57,652 nt of DNA from positions 1-57,652 of the forward strand of contig JALEHK010000050.1 of assembly GCA_022770625.1 (NCBI GenBank), in the 5' to 3' direction. The position numbers and the translations under genes are program-made. Positions 32,804-42,262 of this stretch are shown piece by piece. The notes below the pieces were generated by a model. The model saw nothing but the letters and a program-made list of their open reading frames with translations, did not search any database and had not been told where the DNA came from. This DNA comes from Oscillospiraceae bacterium (GTDB lineage Bacteria; Bacillota; Clostridia; Oscillospirales; Ruminococcaceae). Positions within the stretch are counted from its first letter, which is position 1, and every line of letters starts with the position of its first letter.

Positions 32804-34837
32804 TTATCCGTTTAACGCCTTGAGAATCTCCGACCGTTCAAGGTCGACCTTTCCCTCCACCGGGATCAGCCGCATCGACGAAAAGTCGGGCGAGATGGAA
32901 ATCAGTCCCACCTCGCGGAAAATATCCAGTGACAGGCGGTATTTGCAGTAGTTCATATTTCCCTCGACCGCGTGCAGATACAAAAGCTCAGGACTGGTTC
33001 CGCTGCCCGCTTCCGACCGGATCAGCCGATAGAGCGCCCGCAGTTCGGGGATCGACGGCCGTGCGATCGCCATGATCTTTCCGCTGATCGGTTCGCCCCG
33101 TCTGACCTTTTCATAATAAAAAGCGGCGTTTAAATTTTTCTTTTCCTCAAATCCCGCCGGGCGGATGTCCTTCATCCGGATCGAGATGCTGCGGATATCG
33201 CGGAAGGTGTTGATCTCCAGCGTCACCAGCAGATCGACCATGCTCCCCTTCTCGTAGATAAACGACTCCGGGCTTGTTTTGAAGCAGAGGACATAGACGC
33301 TCTTCCCTTCAAACGCGACCCGCAGTTTCAGATGCTTGCCGCCGGAAAGAGGGGTCACGCCCTCTACCATGCAGTCCCGCATCAGAAAGACCGGCTGGGG
33401 ATTTCCTTCTCCGAAAGGCTCAAGCACCGAAAGAAGTTCAACGTTTGACAGCTCAATATCGCCGCTTCTGAGCCGCCGGTCGATCACGCTCTGGATAACC
33501 GGCATCCGGTCGAAGTTTTTCGCGGCATATTCATTAATCATCCGGCGGAATACCGGGATATTTTCTGTTTTCAGGGTCAGCCCTGCCGCGAGCTTATGCC
33601 CGCCGAAACGGATCAACAGTTCTGAGCAGGCGGATACCGCATCAAAAAGCCCGAACTGTCCAAGGCTTCTTCCCGAGCCGGTCGCCGTCTCTCCTTCTTC
33701 CGAGATAATAAACACCGGCTTTCCGTAAAGGGAAAGAACGCGGGAAGCCACGATCCCGACCACGCCGTGATTCAACCCCGGCGCGGACAGAACGAGCACC
33801 CGGTCGAGCAGGAGCGATGGGTTTTCCTCGATCGCTTTTTTGATCGCGGAAAGTATCTCTTCCTCTTCATCCCGGCGTTTGGTATTGAGCGCAGTCAGCT
33901 GCTCGGCCAACTCAGAAGCCTGCTCCTCATTCTCACAGAGCAAAAGCTCAGCCGCAAGCTTTGCGCTTCCCATCCGTCCGGCGGCGTTGATTCTGGGGCA
34001 GATCCCGAACGCGATCTTCCCAGCCGTCAGTTCTCCCGACAGCCCCGCCGCCGTCATCAGCGCCCGCAGTCCCGCGCTCTCGCTTACCGGAAGCATTTCC
34101 AGTCCCTTGCGCACGATCATCCGGTTCTCTCCCGAAAGAGAAACAACGTCTCCGATCGTACCGATGGCGGCAAGCGCCGCAAAACTTTCCAGCGGCATCT
34201 CGTATTCTCCGCCTTCGAGCGCCGCAATCAGCTTGAGAGCGACTCCCGCCCCGCAAAGTTCCCGGAAGCCCTGATACTCTCTGCGGTGGGGATTGACAAC
34301 CGCAACAGCTGCGGGAAGTTCCGGCCCCGGAACATGATGGTCGGTCACAACAACATCGATCCCAAGGCTTTTCGCATACTCGATCTCCCGCAAAGCGGCG
34401 GTACCGTTATCCACCGTTACGATCAGCGTGATCCCCTGACTGTTTAAGAGATCGACCGCGCCGGTATTTATTCCGAAGCCTTCCGAAAGCCGGTCGGGAA
34501 TATAGTAAGAGACCTGTGCACCCATCGAAGAAAGATAGCTGTAAAGGATTACGGTCGAGGTCACGCCGTCGCAGTCGTAATCTCCGTAGACCGCAATCTT
34601 TTCTCCCGCCTCAATCGCCTGCTCGATCCGATCCACTGCTTTTTTCATATCCGGAAGTTCCATCGGATCCTCAAGCTCCCCTTCGCTGAAAAGAGCGACG
34701 ATCTGATCGGGGGAAAGTCCCCGTGCGGTCAGAATATCCGCAATCATGGCGGGAAGCCCCTGCTCACGCTGAAGAAGCCGGCTCTGGCGCTGGCGCTCTT
34801 CGCTCTGAACAGGGTAGATCCACTGGGTAAACGGCAT
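32804..34837 (-). CDS. recJ: Single-stranded-DNA-specific exonuclease RecJ
   Basis: A 677-residue DHH-family 5'-3' exonuclease for recombination and mismatch repair. Motifs: DYDCDGVTS near 84-92, VTDHHVPGP near 158-166, and the DHHA1 segment RFGGHKLAAGLTL near 405-417. The C-terminal extension after about residue 560 is less conserved. It heads the recJ-relA-dtd-MBL-hemZ-kinase operon. Confidence 0.93.
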   Translation of the reverse strand: MPFTQWIYPVQSEERQRQSRLLQREQGLPAMIADILTARGLSPDQIVALFSEGELEDPMELPDMKKAVDRIEQAIEAGEKIAVYGDYDCDGVTSTVILYSYLSSMGAQVSYYIPDRLSEGFGINTGAVDLLNSQGITLIVTVDNGTAALREIEYAKSLGIDVVVTDHHVPGPELPAAVAVVNPHRREYQGFRELCGAGVALKLIAALEGGEYEMPLESFAALAAIGTIGDVVSLSGENRMIVRKGLEMLPVSESAGLRALMTAAGLSGELTAGKIAFGICPRINAAGRMGSAKLAAELLLCENEEQASELAEQLTALNTKRRDEEEEILSAIKKAIEENPSLLLDRVLVLSAPGLNHGVVGIVASRVLSLYGKPVFIISEEGETATGSGRSLGQFGLFDAVSACSELLIRFGGHKLAAGLTLKTENIPVFRRMINEYAAKNFDRMPVIQSVIDRRLRSGDIELSNVELLSVLEPFGEGNPQPVFLMRDCMVEGVTPLSGGKHLKLRVAFEGKSVYVLCFKTSPESFIYEKGSMVDLLVTLEINTFRDIRSISIRMKDIRPAGFEEKKNLNAAFYYEKVRRGEPISGKIMAIARPSIPELRALYRLIRSEAGSGTSPELLYLHAVEGNMNYCKYRLSLDIFREVGLISISPDFSSMRLIPVEGKVDLERSEILKALNG

Positions 34838-34867
34838 GGCTGATTCCTTCCTTTCGACTGTCTGGCG

Positions 34868-34931
34868 TTTGTCGGCAAAATTACCGACAAAAATACAAAG
34901 TAATTATACCACCCGTCCTTTCTTTTTGCAA
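34868..34931 (-). promoter_or_regulatory. Promoter and leader palindrome of the recJ operon
   Basis: Minus strand TTGCAA (34931-34926), 17-base spacer, TATAAT (34908-34903). Right after the expected start point lies a perfect inverted repeat TTTGTCGG...CCGACAAA (34891-34884 with 34875-34868) with an 8-base centre. It could be an operator or a 5' mRNA hairpin. Confidence 0.65.
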
Positions 34932-35052
34932 GACAGAGGCACTTTTCCTTTCTATCGTTCCTTTTAAACCCTCAGTTTTTATGAAATCTCTTTACTTTTT
35001 GAAGGTCAGCCGTTATAATATAAGGTGGAAAAAAATGAAAGGAATCCGATCC

Positions 35053-35880
35053 ATGCTGATAGATTGCCATAACCATTCCCTTTACAGCTTCGATGGAAGC
35101 GAAAAGATTGAAGATATCTGTTCAACCGCCGAGGCGCTCGGTCTTTCGGTTTTTGCACTGACCGATCACTGCGATATGATCGGCGGCCCCACGGCCGAAG
35201 CTCTGAAGGTCTCGATTGCAGGTTCGGTCAACGAACTGTGCGCCTGGCGGGAAAGTCATCAAAGTCCGTGCCGGATGCTCTGCGGCATCGAGCTTGGCGA
35301 TCCGCTGGAGAATCCCGCTCTTGCGGAAGAGATGATCCGGCTTGCGCCCTACGACGTCATCATCGGCTCGATCCACACTGACGGCGTGAGCGACTATTAC
35401 TTCGGGAATTATTCGGACGCCACCGATCAGCAGCTTCACGAAAGCCTTGAGCGGTATTTTCTGCGGCAGTGCGAGATGGCGGACTGGGGAAAGTTTGATG
35501 TTTTAGCGCATATGACCTACCCTCTCCGGTATATCGTCGGCGATTACGGAAGAAGCGTCCGTCTCGAACGGTATTCATCGCTGATCGACCGCCTTTTCCG
35601 CACCATCATTAAAAAAGAAATCGTTCTTGAAATCAATACCTCCGGACTGCGGCAGAAGATCGGCGTCACGCTTCCCGATCAGGCGCTCCTGACCCGATAC
35701 CGGGAGCTTGGCGGGCGGCTCATTACCCTCGGTTCCGATGCACACACGCTCAAAGACATGGCGTTCGGAATCGAGCAGACGGAGCACGAGCTTGCACGGC
35801 TTGGATTTACCGAACTGACCTGGTTTGAAAAGCGGCAGATGCGCCACACTCCTCTCCCCGCCCCCGGCGGAACAACCTGA
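35053..35880 (+). CDS. Histidinol-phosphatase-like PHP-domain phosphoesterase
   Basis: About 275 residues. PHP metal motifs are DCHNHSLYSFDG near 3-14 and TDHCD near 42-46, with GSIHTDG and DAHTLKD later. This is the HisK/HisJ-like branch; with no his genes nearby it may act on another phosphate ester. ATG 35053 was chosen with AAAGGA 9 bases upstream. A TATAAT at 35014 may be its -10 box. It ends 17 bases before the lipoprotein gene. Confidence 0.85.
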   Translation: MLIDCHNHSLYSFDGSEKIEDICSTAEALGLSVFALTDHCDMIGGPTAEALKVSIAGSVNELCAWRESHQSPCRMLCGIELGDPLENPALAEEMIRLAPYDVIIGSIHTDGVSDYYFGNYSDATDQQLHESLERYFLRQCEMADWGKFDVLAHMTYPLRYIVGDYGRSVRLERYSSLIDRLFRTIIKKEIVLEINTSGLRQKIGVTLPDQALLTRYRELGGRLITLGSDAHTLKDMAFGIEQTEHELARLGFTELTWFEKRQMRHTPLPAPGGTT

Positions 35881-35897
35881 TCGAAAGGAATGTCACC

Positions 35898-36632
35898 ATG
35901 CGTCAATTTTTATTTTCCCGAAGTTCCCGCCTTCTTCTGCTCGCGGCGGGCGCGCTCAGCCTCTGCTTCCTGACCGGATGCAGCAGTTCACTGGATGACC
36001 TGACCGACCGGGCGATCAACGCGATCGGCACCCGGGTTTCCGACGCAATGGAAGACGTCGATGTCAAAGAGGTCATGGGAAATTTGAGCGATAAGATCGG
36101 TGATGCCCTCACCTCCATGCCCGAAACAAGCAGCGCACTCAAAGATACCGTTTCCTCTCTCACTTCTTCATTTTTAAGCGACGTTTCCTCCGACTCTTCC
36201 GCTTCTGCTTCCGAAGAAAGCGCGTCCCCGTCGGAGGACAGAAGCGATGCCGATCCGTCACCGACCGCTGAACCGGCCGGTGACGCCCAGATCACCGAAG
36301 ACGGAAGCTATACCGGAAAGGACGAGGTAGCCGCTTATCTCCACACCTATGGGCGTCTCCCCGGAAACTACATCACCTCTGAAGCAGCAAAAAATCTCGG
36401 CTGGGACGGAGAAGGCGATCTCTGGGCGATTCAATCGGGCGCAGCGCTCGGCGGCGACGATTACGCAAATCTTGCCGGACTTCTCCCCTCAGACGGCGAA
36501 CGGAGCTGGAAGCAGTGCGACGTCAACTATAACGGCGGTATCCGCGGTCCCGAACGCCTTTGTTATTCAAACGACGGATTGATCTACTACAGTCCCGACC
36601 GTTTTACAACCTTTGTTGAAATTGTTTTTTGA
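35898..36632 (+). CDS. Lipoprotein with a C-terminal barnase-like domain lacking catalytic residues
   Basis: A 244-residue secreted lipoprotein: signal helix, lipobox with C28 (LTGC), a helical stretch (about 30-95), a Ser/Glu/Asp-rich linker (about 96-130) and a domain at 135-244 that aligns without gaps over key parts of barnase (LPGNYIT, LGW, VNYNGG, LIY). By alignment to barnase, R69, R83 and R87 are kept as R202, R216 and R220, but the general base E73 is Q206, the general acid H102 is R235, and K27 is S161. The domain is therefore probably not a ribonuclease. No barstar-like inhibitor gene is nearby. It follows the PHP gene closely. Confidence 0.85.
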   Translation: MRQFLFSRSSRLLLLAAGALSLCFLTGCSSSLDDLTDRAINAIGTRVSDAMEDVDVKEVMGNLSDKIGDALTSMPETSSALKDTVSSLTSSFLSDVSSDSSASASEESASPSEDRSDADPSPTAEPAGDAQITEDGSYTGKDEVAAYLHTYGRLPGNYITSEAAKNLGWDGEGDLWAIQSGAALGGDDYANLAGLLPSDGERSWKQCDVNYNGGIRGPERLCYSNDGLIYYSPDRFTTFVEIVF

Positions 36633-36746
36633 CATCTTTTCTTAAAAGGAAGGAGCCGGACGCGATGAAAAAGCGAACCGGAGATGCGTTCTGACACTTT
36701 TTCTCCTTTTTTCATACCAATCATTGTATAAAAAAGGAGAAAAAAT

Positions 36747-37442
36747 ATGCGTACAAAAAAGATTTCCATAAACGGAATCCCTGCCCTGATCTGGGGAAAC
36801 GAATCGGATCAGGTTTATATCCATGTTCACGGAAAGATGAGTCGGAAAGAATATGCGGAAGGTTTTGCACAGATCGCCGAAGAAAAAGGCTTTCAGACAT
36901 TGAGCTTTGACCTTCCGGAGCACGGAGAGCGAACAGGCGGAAAAGAACGCTGCGACGTTTGGAACGGCGTGCATGACTGCCTTTCTGTCGCTGCTTTCGC
37001 GGATAAGAACTGGAAACAAGTCTCGCTTATGGCGTGCAGCATCGGCGCTTACTTTTCCCTTCAGGCCTTTGCGGAGCGAAGATTTGAGCGTTGCCTTTTT
37101 ACCTCTCCGATCGTCGATATGGAATGGCTCGTCCGAAAGATGATGGATATGGCCGGTGCCGATGAACGGAAGTTGGAAAAAGAGCAGGAGATTCCGACCG
37201 CAATCGATCCTCTTCGCTGGGATTATTACCGCTATATTCTTGCCCACCTGATTACCCGCTGGGACTCCCCGACCGCAATCCTTTACGGCGGAAAAGACTC
37301 GCTTCAGCCTCTTCATTCGATACAATCGTTTTCAAACAGGTTCGGCGCTGAATTGACCGTCTCGCCCGAAAGTGAACATTTCTTTATGTCGGAAGCTGAT
37401 TTGGAGATCACTTCCCGTTGGCTTTCGGAAAACATCCGATAA
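36747..37442 (+). CDS. Alpha/beta hydrolase
   Basis: A 231-residue single-domain hydrolase. YIHVHGKMSRK holds the oxyanion region, FDLPEHGER the typical loop, MACSIGAYFS the nucleophile elbow with Ser, and SPESEHFFM the catalytic His. It is preceded by AAAAAGGAGAAAAAAT. Substrate unknown. The 110 bases before it show no clear terminator for the lipoprotein gene, so read-through is possible. Confidence 0.85.
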   Translation: MRTKKISINGIPALIWGNESDQVYIHVHGKMSRKEYAEGFAQIAEEKGFQTLSFDLPEHGERTGGKERCDVWNGVHDCLSVAAFADKNWKQVSLMACSIGAYFSLQAFAERRFERCLFTSPIVDMEWLVRKMMDMAGADERKLEKEQEIPTAIDPLRWDYYRYILAHLITRWDSPTAILYGGKDSLQPLHSIQSFSNRFGAELTVSPESEHFFMSEADLEITSRWLSENIR

Positions 37443-37462
37443 CAGGACACATATCATGATAT

Positions 37463-37509
37463 AAAACCCGCCCGGACGGCTTTCAAAAAGTCATCCGGGC
37501 GGGTTTTTT
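37463..37509. terminator. Bidirectional terminator between hydrolase and secA
   Basis: AACCCGCCCGGA and TCCGGGCGGGTT form a 12-bp stem, with an A-run before and a T-run after, serving both convergent genes. Confidence 0.92.
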
Positions 37510-37518
37510 CATATTCTA

Positions 37519-40452
37519 TTAATCTTCGTCGGGATCATCCTTGAAAAGGTTTTTGCCGTGGCACTTCTTATACTTGAGGCCACTGCCGCAGGGGCAAGGA
37601 TCGTTCCGGCCGATCTTGGTGACTCTAACCGGCTGGCGCTTGGGCGCTTCACCGTTTTCACCGGCGTGTCCGGCAACAGTATCACGCATCAGGCTTTCGG
37701 CGCTGCGGGAAACCATCTTGGGCATGACCGGCTCACCAGGAGCATTTCTCGGGCCGTCCATCGAAGCAGTTTCGGGCGCTTCTCCATGCGGACGAACCGC
37801 TTTTGCCTCGGTTCCATCGGAATCTTCCGCCGCCTCAACCATATCGTTGGGATCGAGCTGGACTGCCTGAGAACGGGGCGCAAAGCGAACCTGCATCGTC
37901 AGCAGCATCCGGACGGTATCCTCGCGAATCGCCGCAACCATCGCGTCAAACATTTCAAAGCCTTCGATACGGTACTCGACAACCGGGTTATGCTGCGCGT
38001 AAGAGCGCAGGTAAATACCCTGACGAAGCTCGTCCATATTGTCGATGTGATCCATCCACTTGCTGTCAACGTTCTGGAGCAGGATCCGGCGTTCCATCGT
38101 ACGCATAAAATCCTTACCATAGGTAACGTCCTTCTGCTCATACTTGGCAATCGCCTTTTCGTCGAGCAGCTTGACAATATCCTTCTTATCGACTTCGGCC
38201 AGAGCATTGGCATCCTCATAGCGGAGATCGTCCTTGTCGGTGATAACGCCCATGTAATGATCGCGCAGACCATCGATGTTCCAGTTATCATGGATCTCGG
38301 TGTCGGGCAGGTATTCGTCAACCGTAGACTCGATCGTTTCGTGAATCATCTGGAGAATGTAGCCGTGGCAGTCCTCACCGTCAAGAACCTTGTTGCGCTG
38401 GTCATAGATCAACTCACGCTGCTTATTGAGAACGTCATCAAACTGCAAAACATTTCTTCTGATCGAGAAGTTTCGGCCTTCAACCTTCTTCTGAGCGGTC
38501 TCGATCGAGTTGGTCAGCATCTTGGTGGTGATCGGCTGGGTGTCCTCGATCTTCAGCGTTTCCATCATCTTCTGGATCTTTTCGCCGCCGAACAGACGCA
38601 TGATCTCATCTTCCATCGAAAGGAAGAAACAGCTCTCGCCGGGGTCGCCCTGGCGGCCGGCACGTCCGCGCAGCTGGTTATCGATACGGCGGGATTCATG
38701 ACGTTCGGTACCGAGGATATAAAGGCCGCCGGCCTTTCTGACTTCCTCTGCTTCGGGCGCGATCTGTTCCTTGAATTTCTTTTCCAGTTCGGCAAAAGTC
38801 TTTCTCGCTTCGAGGATCTCCTGATCGTCGGTTTCGCCGAAGCCGGTCGATTCGCTGATCAGCCGCTCATCGTAGCCTTTCTTGCGCATCGCATCCTTTG
38901 CCAGAAACTCAGCGTTACCGCCCAGCATGATATCGGTACCGCGTCCGGCCATATTGGTCGCGATGGTGACCGCGTCCTTCTTACCGGCCTGTGCAACGAT
39001 CTCTGCTTCCTTCTCATGATACTTCGCGTTCAGGACTTCATGCTTGATCCCGCGCGCCTTCAGCATCTTGGAAAGCATCTCGGATTTGTCGATGGTAATG
39101 GTACCGACCAGAACCGGCTGATGCTTTTTGTGGCACTCTTCGATCTGGTTGATAACAGCAAGATATTTACCGTGCTCGTTTTTGAAAACAATGTCATCAT
39201 GATCGACGCGGATGACCGGCTTGTTGGTCGGAACCTCAACAACGTCGAGATGATAGGTCTCTTTGAATTCCTGCTCCTCAGTCATACCGGTACCGGTCAT
39301 GCCGGAGAGCTTTTTATAGGTGCGGAAGAGGTTCTGGAAGGTGATGGTCGCGAGCGTCTTGGACTCCTTCATGACCTCAACGCCCTCTTTGGCCTCGATC
39401 GCCTGATGAAGGCCGTCGTTATAGCGGCGTCCCTGCATCAAACGTCCAGTGAACTCATCAACGATGATGATCTGGCCGTCTTTTACGACGTAATCGACCT
39501 CGTTCTGCATACAGCCGTGCGCCTTGATTGCCTGGTTGATATGATGAAGAAGGGTCATATTTTCCGGATCCATCAGGTTATCGACACCGAATGCACGCTC
39601 GGCTTTCTGTACGCCCTGAGGAGTCAGCGTCGCCGTCTTTGCCTTTTCGTCAACGATGTAATCGCCTTCGATATTATCATTGTCTTCTTTGACGTCCAGT
39701 TCAACGACGCGGGTCGCGGTCAGTCCGCGGACAAACCGGTCGGCCATCTTATACATCTCGGTCGATTTTTCACCCTGACCGGAAATGATCAGAGGCGTAC
39801 GCGCTTCATCGATCAGGATCGAGTCGACCTCATCGACGATCGCAAAGTTGAAAGGACGCTGAACCATCTGCCGCTTGTCGGTAACCATGTTATCGCGCAG
39901 ATAGTCAAAGCCGATCTCGTTGTTGGTGCCGTAGGTGATGTCGCAGGCATACGCTTCCCGTCTCTCGGCGGGGGTCTTGTCATGAACGATCAGGCCGACC
40001 GACAGACCGAGATAGCGATAGAGCTTGCCCATCCATTCGGAGTCACGTTTCGCAAGGTAGTCGTTAACGGTGACGATATGGACGCCCTTGCCCTCAAGCG
40101 CGTTCAGGTAAGCGGGAAGGGTCGAAACAAGTGTCTTGCCTTCACCGGTACGCATCTCGGCAATACGTCCCTGATGAAGGATAATGCCGCCGATGATCTG
40201 AACCGGGAAGTGGCGCATATTCAGGACTCGCGCACTCGCCTCGCGGCAGACTGCGAAAGCATCGGGAAGAATGGTATCGAGCGTTTCGCCATCCACCAGA
40301 CGTCCGCGGAGATAATCGGTCTGAGAGCGAAGCTCCGCATCGCTCATTGCTTTATACTTGTCCTCCAGTGCAAGGACTTTGTTTTTAATCGGTTCGATCC
40401 GGCGCAGTTCGCGCTTGGAGTAGGAACCGAAGATCGATGAAATAATACCCAA
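37519..40452 (-). CDS. secA: Preprotein translocase ATPase SecA
   Basis: A 977-residue motor of the Sec pathway. Walker A ([10 protein letters not shown], about 101-110), the [11 protein letters not shown] Walker B, the preprotein cross-linking domain, the second nucleotide domain ([23 protein letters not shown]), the helical scaffold and a C-terminal zinc tail [14 protein letters not shown] are all present. It is larger than the Bacillus protein owing to a long acidic/proline-rich linker before the zinc tail. A 5' leader of about 100 bases carries a hairpin (CAGGAAACGATTTCCTG). Confidence 0.97.
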   Translation of the reverse strand: MGIISSIFGSYSKRELRRIEPIKNKVLALEDKYKAMSDAELRSQTDYLRGRLVDGETLDTILPDAFAVCREASARVLNMRHFPVQIIGGIILHQGRIAEMRTGEGKTLVSTLPAYLNALEGKGVHIVTVNDYLAKRDSEWMGKLYRYLGLSVGLIVHDKTPAERREAYACDITYGTNNEIGFDYLRDNMVTDKRQMVQRPFNFAIVDEVDSILIDEARTPLIISGQGEKSTEMYKMADRFVRGLTATRVVELDVKEDNDNIEGDYIVDEKAKTATLTPQGVQKAERAFGVDNLMDPENMTLLHHINQAIKAHGCMQNEVDYVVKDGQIIIVDEFTGRLMQGRRYNDGLHQAIEAKEGVEVMKESKTLATITFQNLFRTYKKLSGMTGTGMTEEQEFKETYHLDVVEVPTNKPVIRVDHDDIVFKNEHGKYLAVINQIEECHKKHQPVLVGTITIDKSEMLSKMLKARGIKHEVLNAKYHEKEAEIVAQAGKKDAVTIATNMAGRGTDIMLGGNAEFLAKDAMRKKGYDERLISESTGFGETDDQEILEARKTFAELEKKFKEQIAPEAEEVRKAGGLYILGTERHESRRIDNQLRGRAGRQGDPGESCFFLSMEDEIMRLFGGEKIQKMMETLKIEDTQPITTKMLTNSIETAQKKVEGRNFSIRRNVLQFDDVLNKQRELIYDQRNKVLDGEDCHGYILQMIHETIESTVDEYLPDTEIHDNWNIDGLRDHYMGVITDKDDLRYEDANALAEVDKKDIVKLLDEKAIAKYEQKDVTYGKDFMRTMERRILLQNVDSKWMDHIDNMDELRQGIYLRSYAQHNPVVEYRIEGFEMFDAMVAAIREDTVRMLLTMQVRFAPRSQAVQLDPNDMVEAAEDSDGTEAKAVRPHGEAPETASMDGPRNAPGEPVMPKMVSRSAESLMRDTVAGHAGENGEAPKRQPVRVTKIGRNDPCPCGSGLKYKKCHGKNLFKDDPDED

Positions 40453-40549
40453 GAAGTACCTTCCTTTCGGGATGACAGCCGCAGGAAACGATTTCCTGTC
40501 CGCCTTCTTATTTGCGCACCGGCAGACCCGCCCCGCGCATTCATGCTTT

Positions 40550-40578
40550 ATTATATCGTTTTCTCACAGGAAAAGCAA
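40550..40578 (-). promoter_or_regulatory. Promoter of secA
   Basis: Minus strand TTGCTT (40578-40573), 17-base spacer, TATAAT (40555-40550), about 95 bases upstream of the secA ATG. Confidence 0.7.
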
Positions 40579-40602
40579 GGGATAATTTATGAACGATTGC
40601 GA

Positions 40603-40995
40603 TCAAACATGAATCCCGGTCGTTGAGACAACCGCAACAGGATTATTCTGTCCATCGGTGATCGTGATCTCGTAAACACAGGTTCTCCGCCCGTCCTTGA
40701 TCAGCCGGCTTTCCGAAATCAGCTTTTTATCCTGCGGAACGCCGAGATAGCTGATCTGGCTGACAATGGTAACCGTCGGCGGCTGGTCGAAGTTAGAGGC
40801 AACCGCAAAAGTAAAATCGGCAAGGGTATAATAAACGCCGCCCATCACCCTTCCCGCGGCGTTTAAATGCCGTTCGTCCAGTAAAAGCGAACACCGGGCA
40901 TACTTCTCCCCAACCGCGTCGATCCGGATTCCAGTGGTCGGCATCGCAAACCGATCGTTTTTAAAGAATTCGTTGGCCCGTTCAAGATCGGTCAT
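40603..40995 (-). CDS. PaaI-family hotdog-fold thioesterase
   Basis: A 130-residue hotdog protein. The family motif is HLNAAGRVMGGVYYTLADFTFAVA near 43-66, with an Asp in the catalytic helix. It probably hydrolyses acyl-CoA thioesters. The gene stands between the AadE-like gene and secA on the same strand. Confidence 0.88.
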   Translation of the reverse strand: MTDLERANEFFKNDRFAMPTTGIRIDAVGEKYARCSLLLDERHLNAAGRVMGGVYYTLADFTFAVASNFDQPPTVTIVSQISYLGVPQDKKLISESRLIKDGRRTCVYEITITDGQNNPVAVVSTTGIHV

Positions 40996-41011
40996 GCTTT
41001 CCTCCTGACAG

Positions 41012-41046
41012 CAAATTCCCCCTTCAGTCGGTTATGAAGGGGGAAA
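41012..41046 (-). terminator. Terminator of the AadE-like gene
   Basis: TTCCCCCTTCA pairs with TGAAGGGGGAA, followed on the minus strand by TTTGCTG; a strong stem with a short T-run. Confidence 0.7.
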
Positions 41047-41050
41047 AGGT

Positions 41051-41947
41051 TTATTTTCTTTCCGCAGGTTCGTTTAAAATCGCCTCGATCCGCTCAAACC
41101 GCCCGCCGCAGCGCAGGTAAGCGCTCGTTCTCCGGTCGTCCTCTTCCGGATAGGCGTATCCGAGCGCTTTTCCGACTTCCCTTCCGGCAATCCGGAAAAG
41201 CTCGCACATTGAAAAAAGCCCGCGAAGCATATCGTCATAGTTGCCGCTGCAGAAGCTTCCGGCAAACAGCCGCCACTGATCGGAATAGAGATAGCGTTCA
41301 ATATACTTGCCCATCTTTCCGGGATTGACCGCAAAATTGTGTTCCACACCAATCTTCCACTCGACCATTCTTTGCAGCATCGGCCGCACGACCTCGTTCA
41401 TCATCCCGTGCGCATAGGGCATCTCCTGCCGCCAGATTCCTTTGACTACATAGGTCGCGACCCACCAGAACTCATTGCAGGTGCAAAGATACTCCCGCTC
41501 GGTCGGCTTTTTGACCCAGTACCCGCTTTCGTCGGCGGGCAGGATCTCAGGAAGCGTCCCGTCCTTGTCCAGAAGCACCCGGCACATCCGGTCGGAGAGA
41601 ATCCTCTCCCCCGCCTTTTCCGCCGGCACAAGCGTCAGATCAATCCGGTTGCCGTCGATAAACTGGCAGAGATAGATGTACCAGTCGGTATAGGGCGGCT
41701 GGCTATCCAGTTGATCCGAGCGGGTCTGCATGATGACCCGCTCTCCGAACCGGTCGATCCAGTGCGGGTCGTCGATAAACGAGCCCATCTCCCGGACAGC
41801 GTACACAATATCGTAATCCTGGTACTGATCCTTTGGAGCATATGGATTTGCACGCGACCCGTTTATCCAGACAGCCCGGATCCGCTCATCCTTTTCCGCC
41901 GTGCCGAGGATCAGCTGCATCATTTCCTGTTCGCTGCGGTGCTTCAT
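41051..41947 (-). CDS. Aminoglycoside 6-adenylyltransferase family protein (AadE/ANT(6)-like)
   Basis: A 298-residue nucleotidyltransferase. The NT core is INGSRANP near 28-35 with the two metal aspartates in QDYDIVYAV (D44, D46), and MQTRSDQLD and DGNRIDLTLVP further along. The C-terminal domain has the family's YEFWWVATYV-like helix. Members range from true streptomycin resistance enzymes to chromosomal homologues of unknown role. No mobile element or other resistance gene is adjacent and base use matches the neighbours, so this looks like a native homologue. Confidence 0.87.
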   Translation of the reverse strand: MKHRSEQEMMQLILGTAEKDERIRAVWINGSRANPYAPKDQYQDYDIVYAVREMGSFIDDPHWIDRFGERVIMQTRSDQLDSQPPYTDWYIYLCQFIDGNRIDLTLVPAEKAGERILSDRMCRVLLDKDGTLPEILPADESGYWVKKPTEREYLCTCNEFWWVATYVVKGIWRQEMPYAHGMMNEVVRPMLQRMVEWKIGVEHNFAVNPGKMGKYIERYLYSDQWRLFAGSFCSGNYDDMLRGLFSMCELFRIAGREVGKALGYAYPEEDDRRTSAYLRCGGRFERIEAILNEPAERK

Positions 41948-42262
41948 AAAGACTGCTCCTTTTTTAGAAACGCAAGTTTGCTTAGATTGGAACGTTCAAG
42001 CAACTGTGAAAAAGCAAGAAAATCGATCTGCGGTGCAAGCAGAGGGGCTCACCCTCTTGACACCCACCCGCTCTTTTTTGAAGGGCTGGACACAAAAATC
42101 TATTGAATTATTTCAGGAAAGTATTCGACTTTCCTACAACGCGGAAGTTTTTCGGTTCGAGTTTGAGCGCAGAGCGAAAAATCGAATTTTACGCCAAGAC
42201 CGTTCGGCGCAAAAAAGAAAGATCTCCATGTTTTGCCTTTGCGTAAAGCAAAGGCAAATGAG
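41948..42262. other. Gene-free 315-base region with several hairpins
   Basis: No convincing gene. It holds AGAGGG/CCCTCT near 42038, GGAAAG/CTTTCC near 42117-42135, and just after the prfB stop TTGCCTTTGC-GTAAA-GCAAAGGCAA (42234-42258). The last hairpin shares its core TTTGCGTAAAGCAAA with the hairpin at 23107-23139. It has no T-run, so it may be a 3' processing signal or part of an interspersed repeat. Confidence 0.5.

Noticed and set aside
35881-37442. Barnase/barstar toxin-immunity pair
   Set aside because: The ribonuclease domain lacks its catalytic residues and the next gene is an alpha/beta hydrolase, not barstar.
37558-40440. A 960-codon open frame antisense to secA
   Set aside because: It mirrors SecA codon structure exactly, has no ribosome-binding site or recognisable domain, and SecA itself is unmistakable. 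Similar long antisense frames opposite the PLP lyase, M42, relA and recJ genes are also shadows.
41051-41947. AadE-like gene as an acquired antibiotic-resistance gene
   Set aside because: No insertion sequence, integron or second resistance gene is adjacent and base composition matches its neighbours; a native homologue is more likely.
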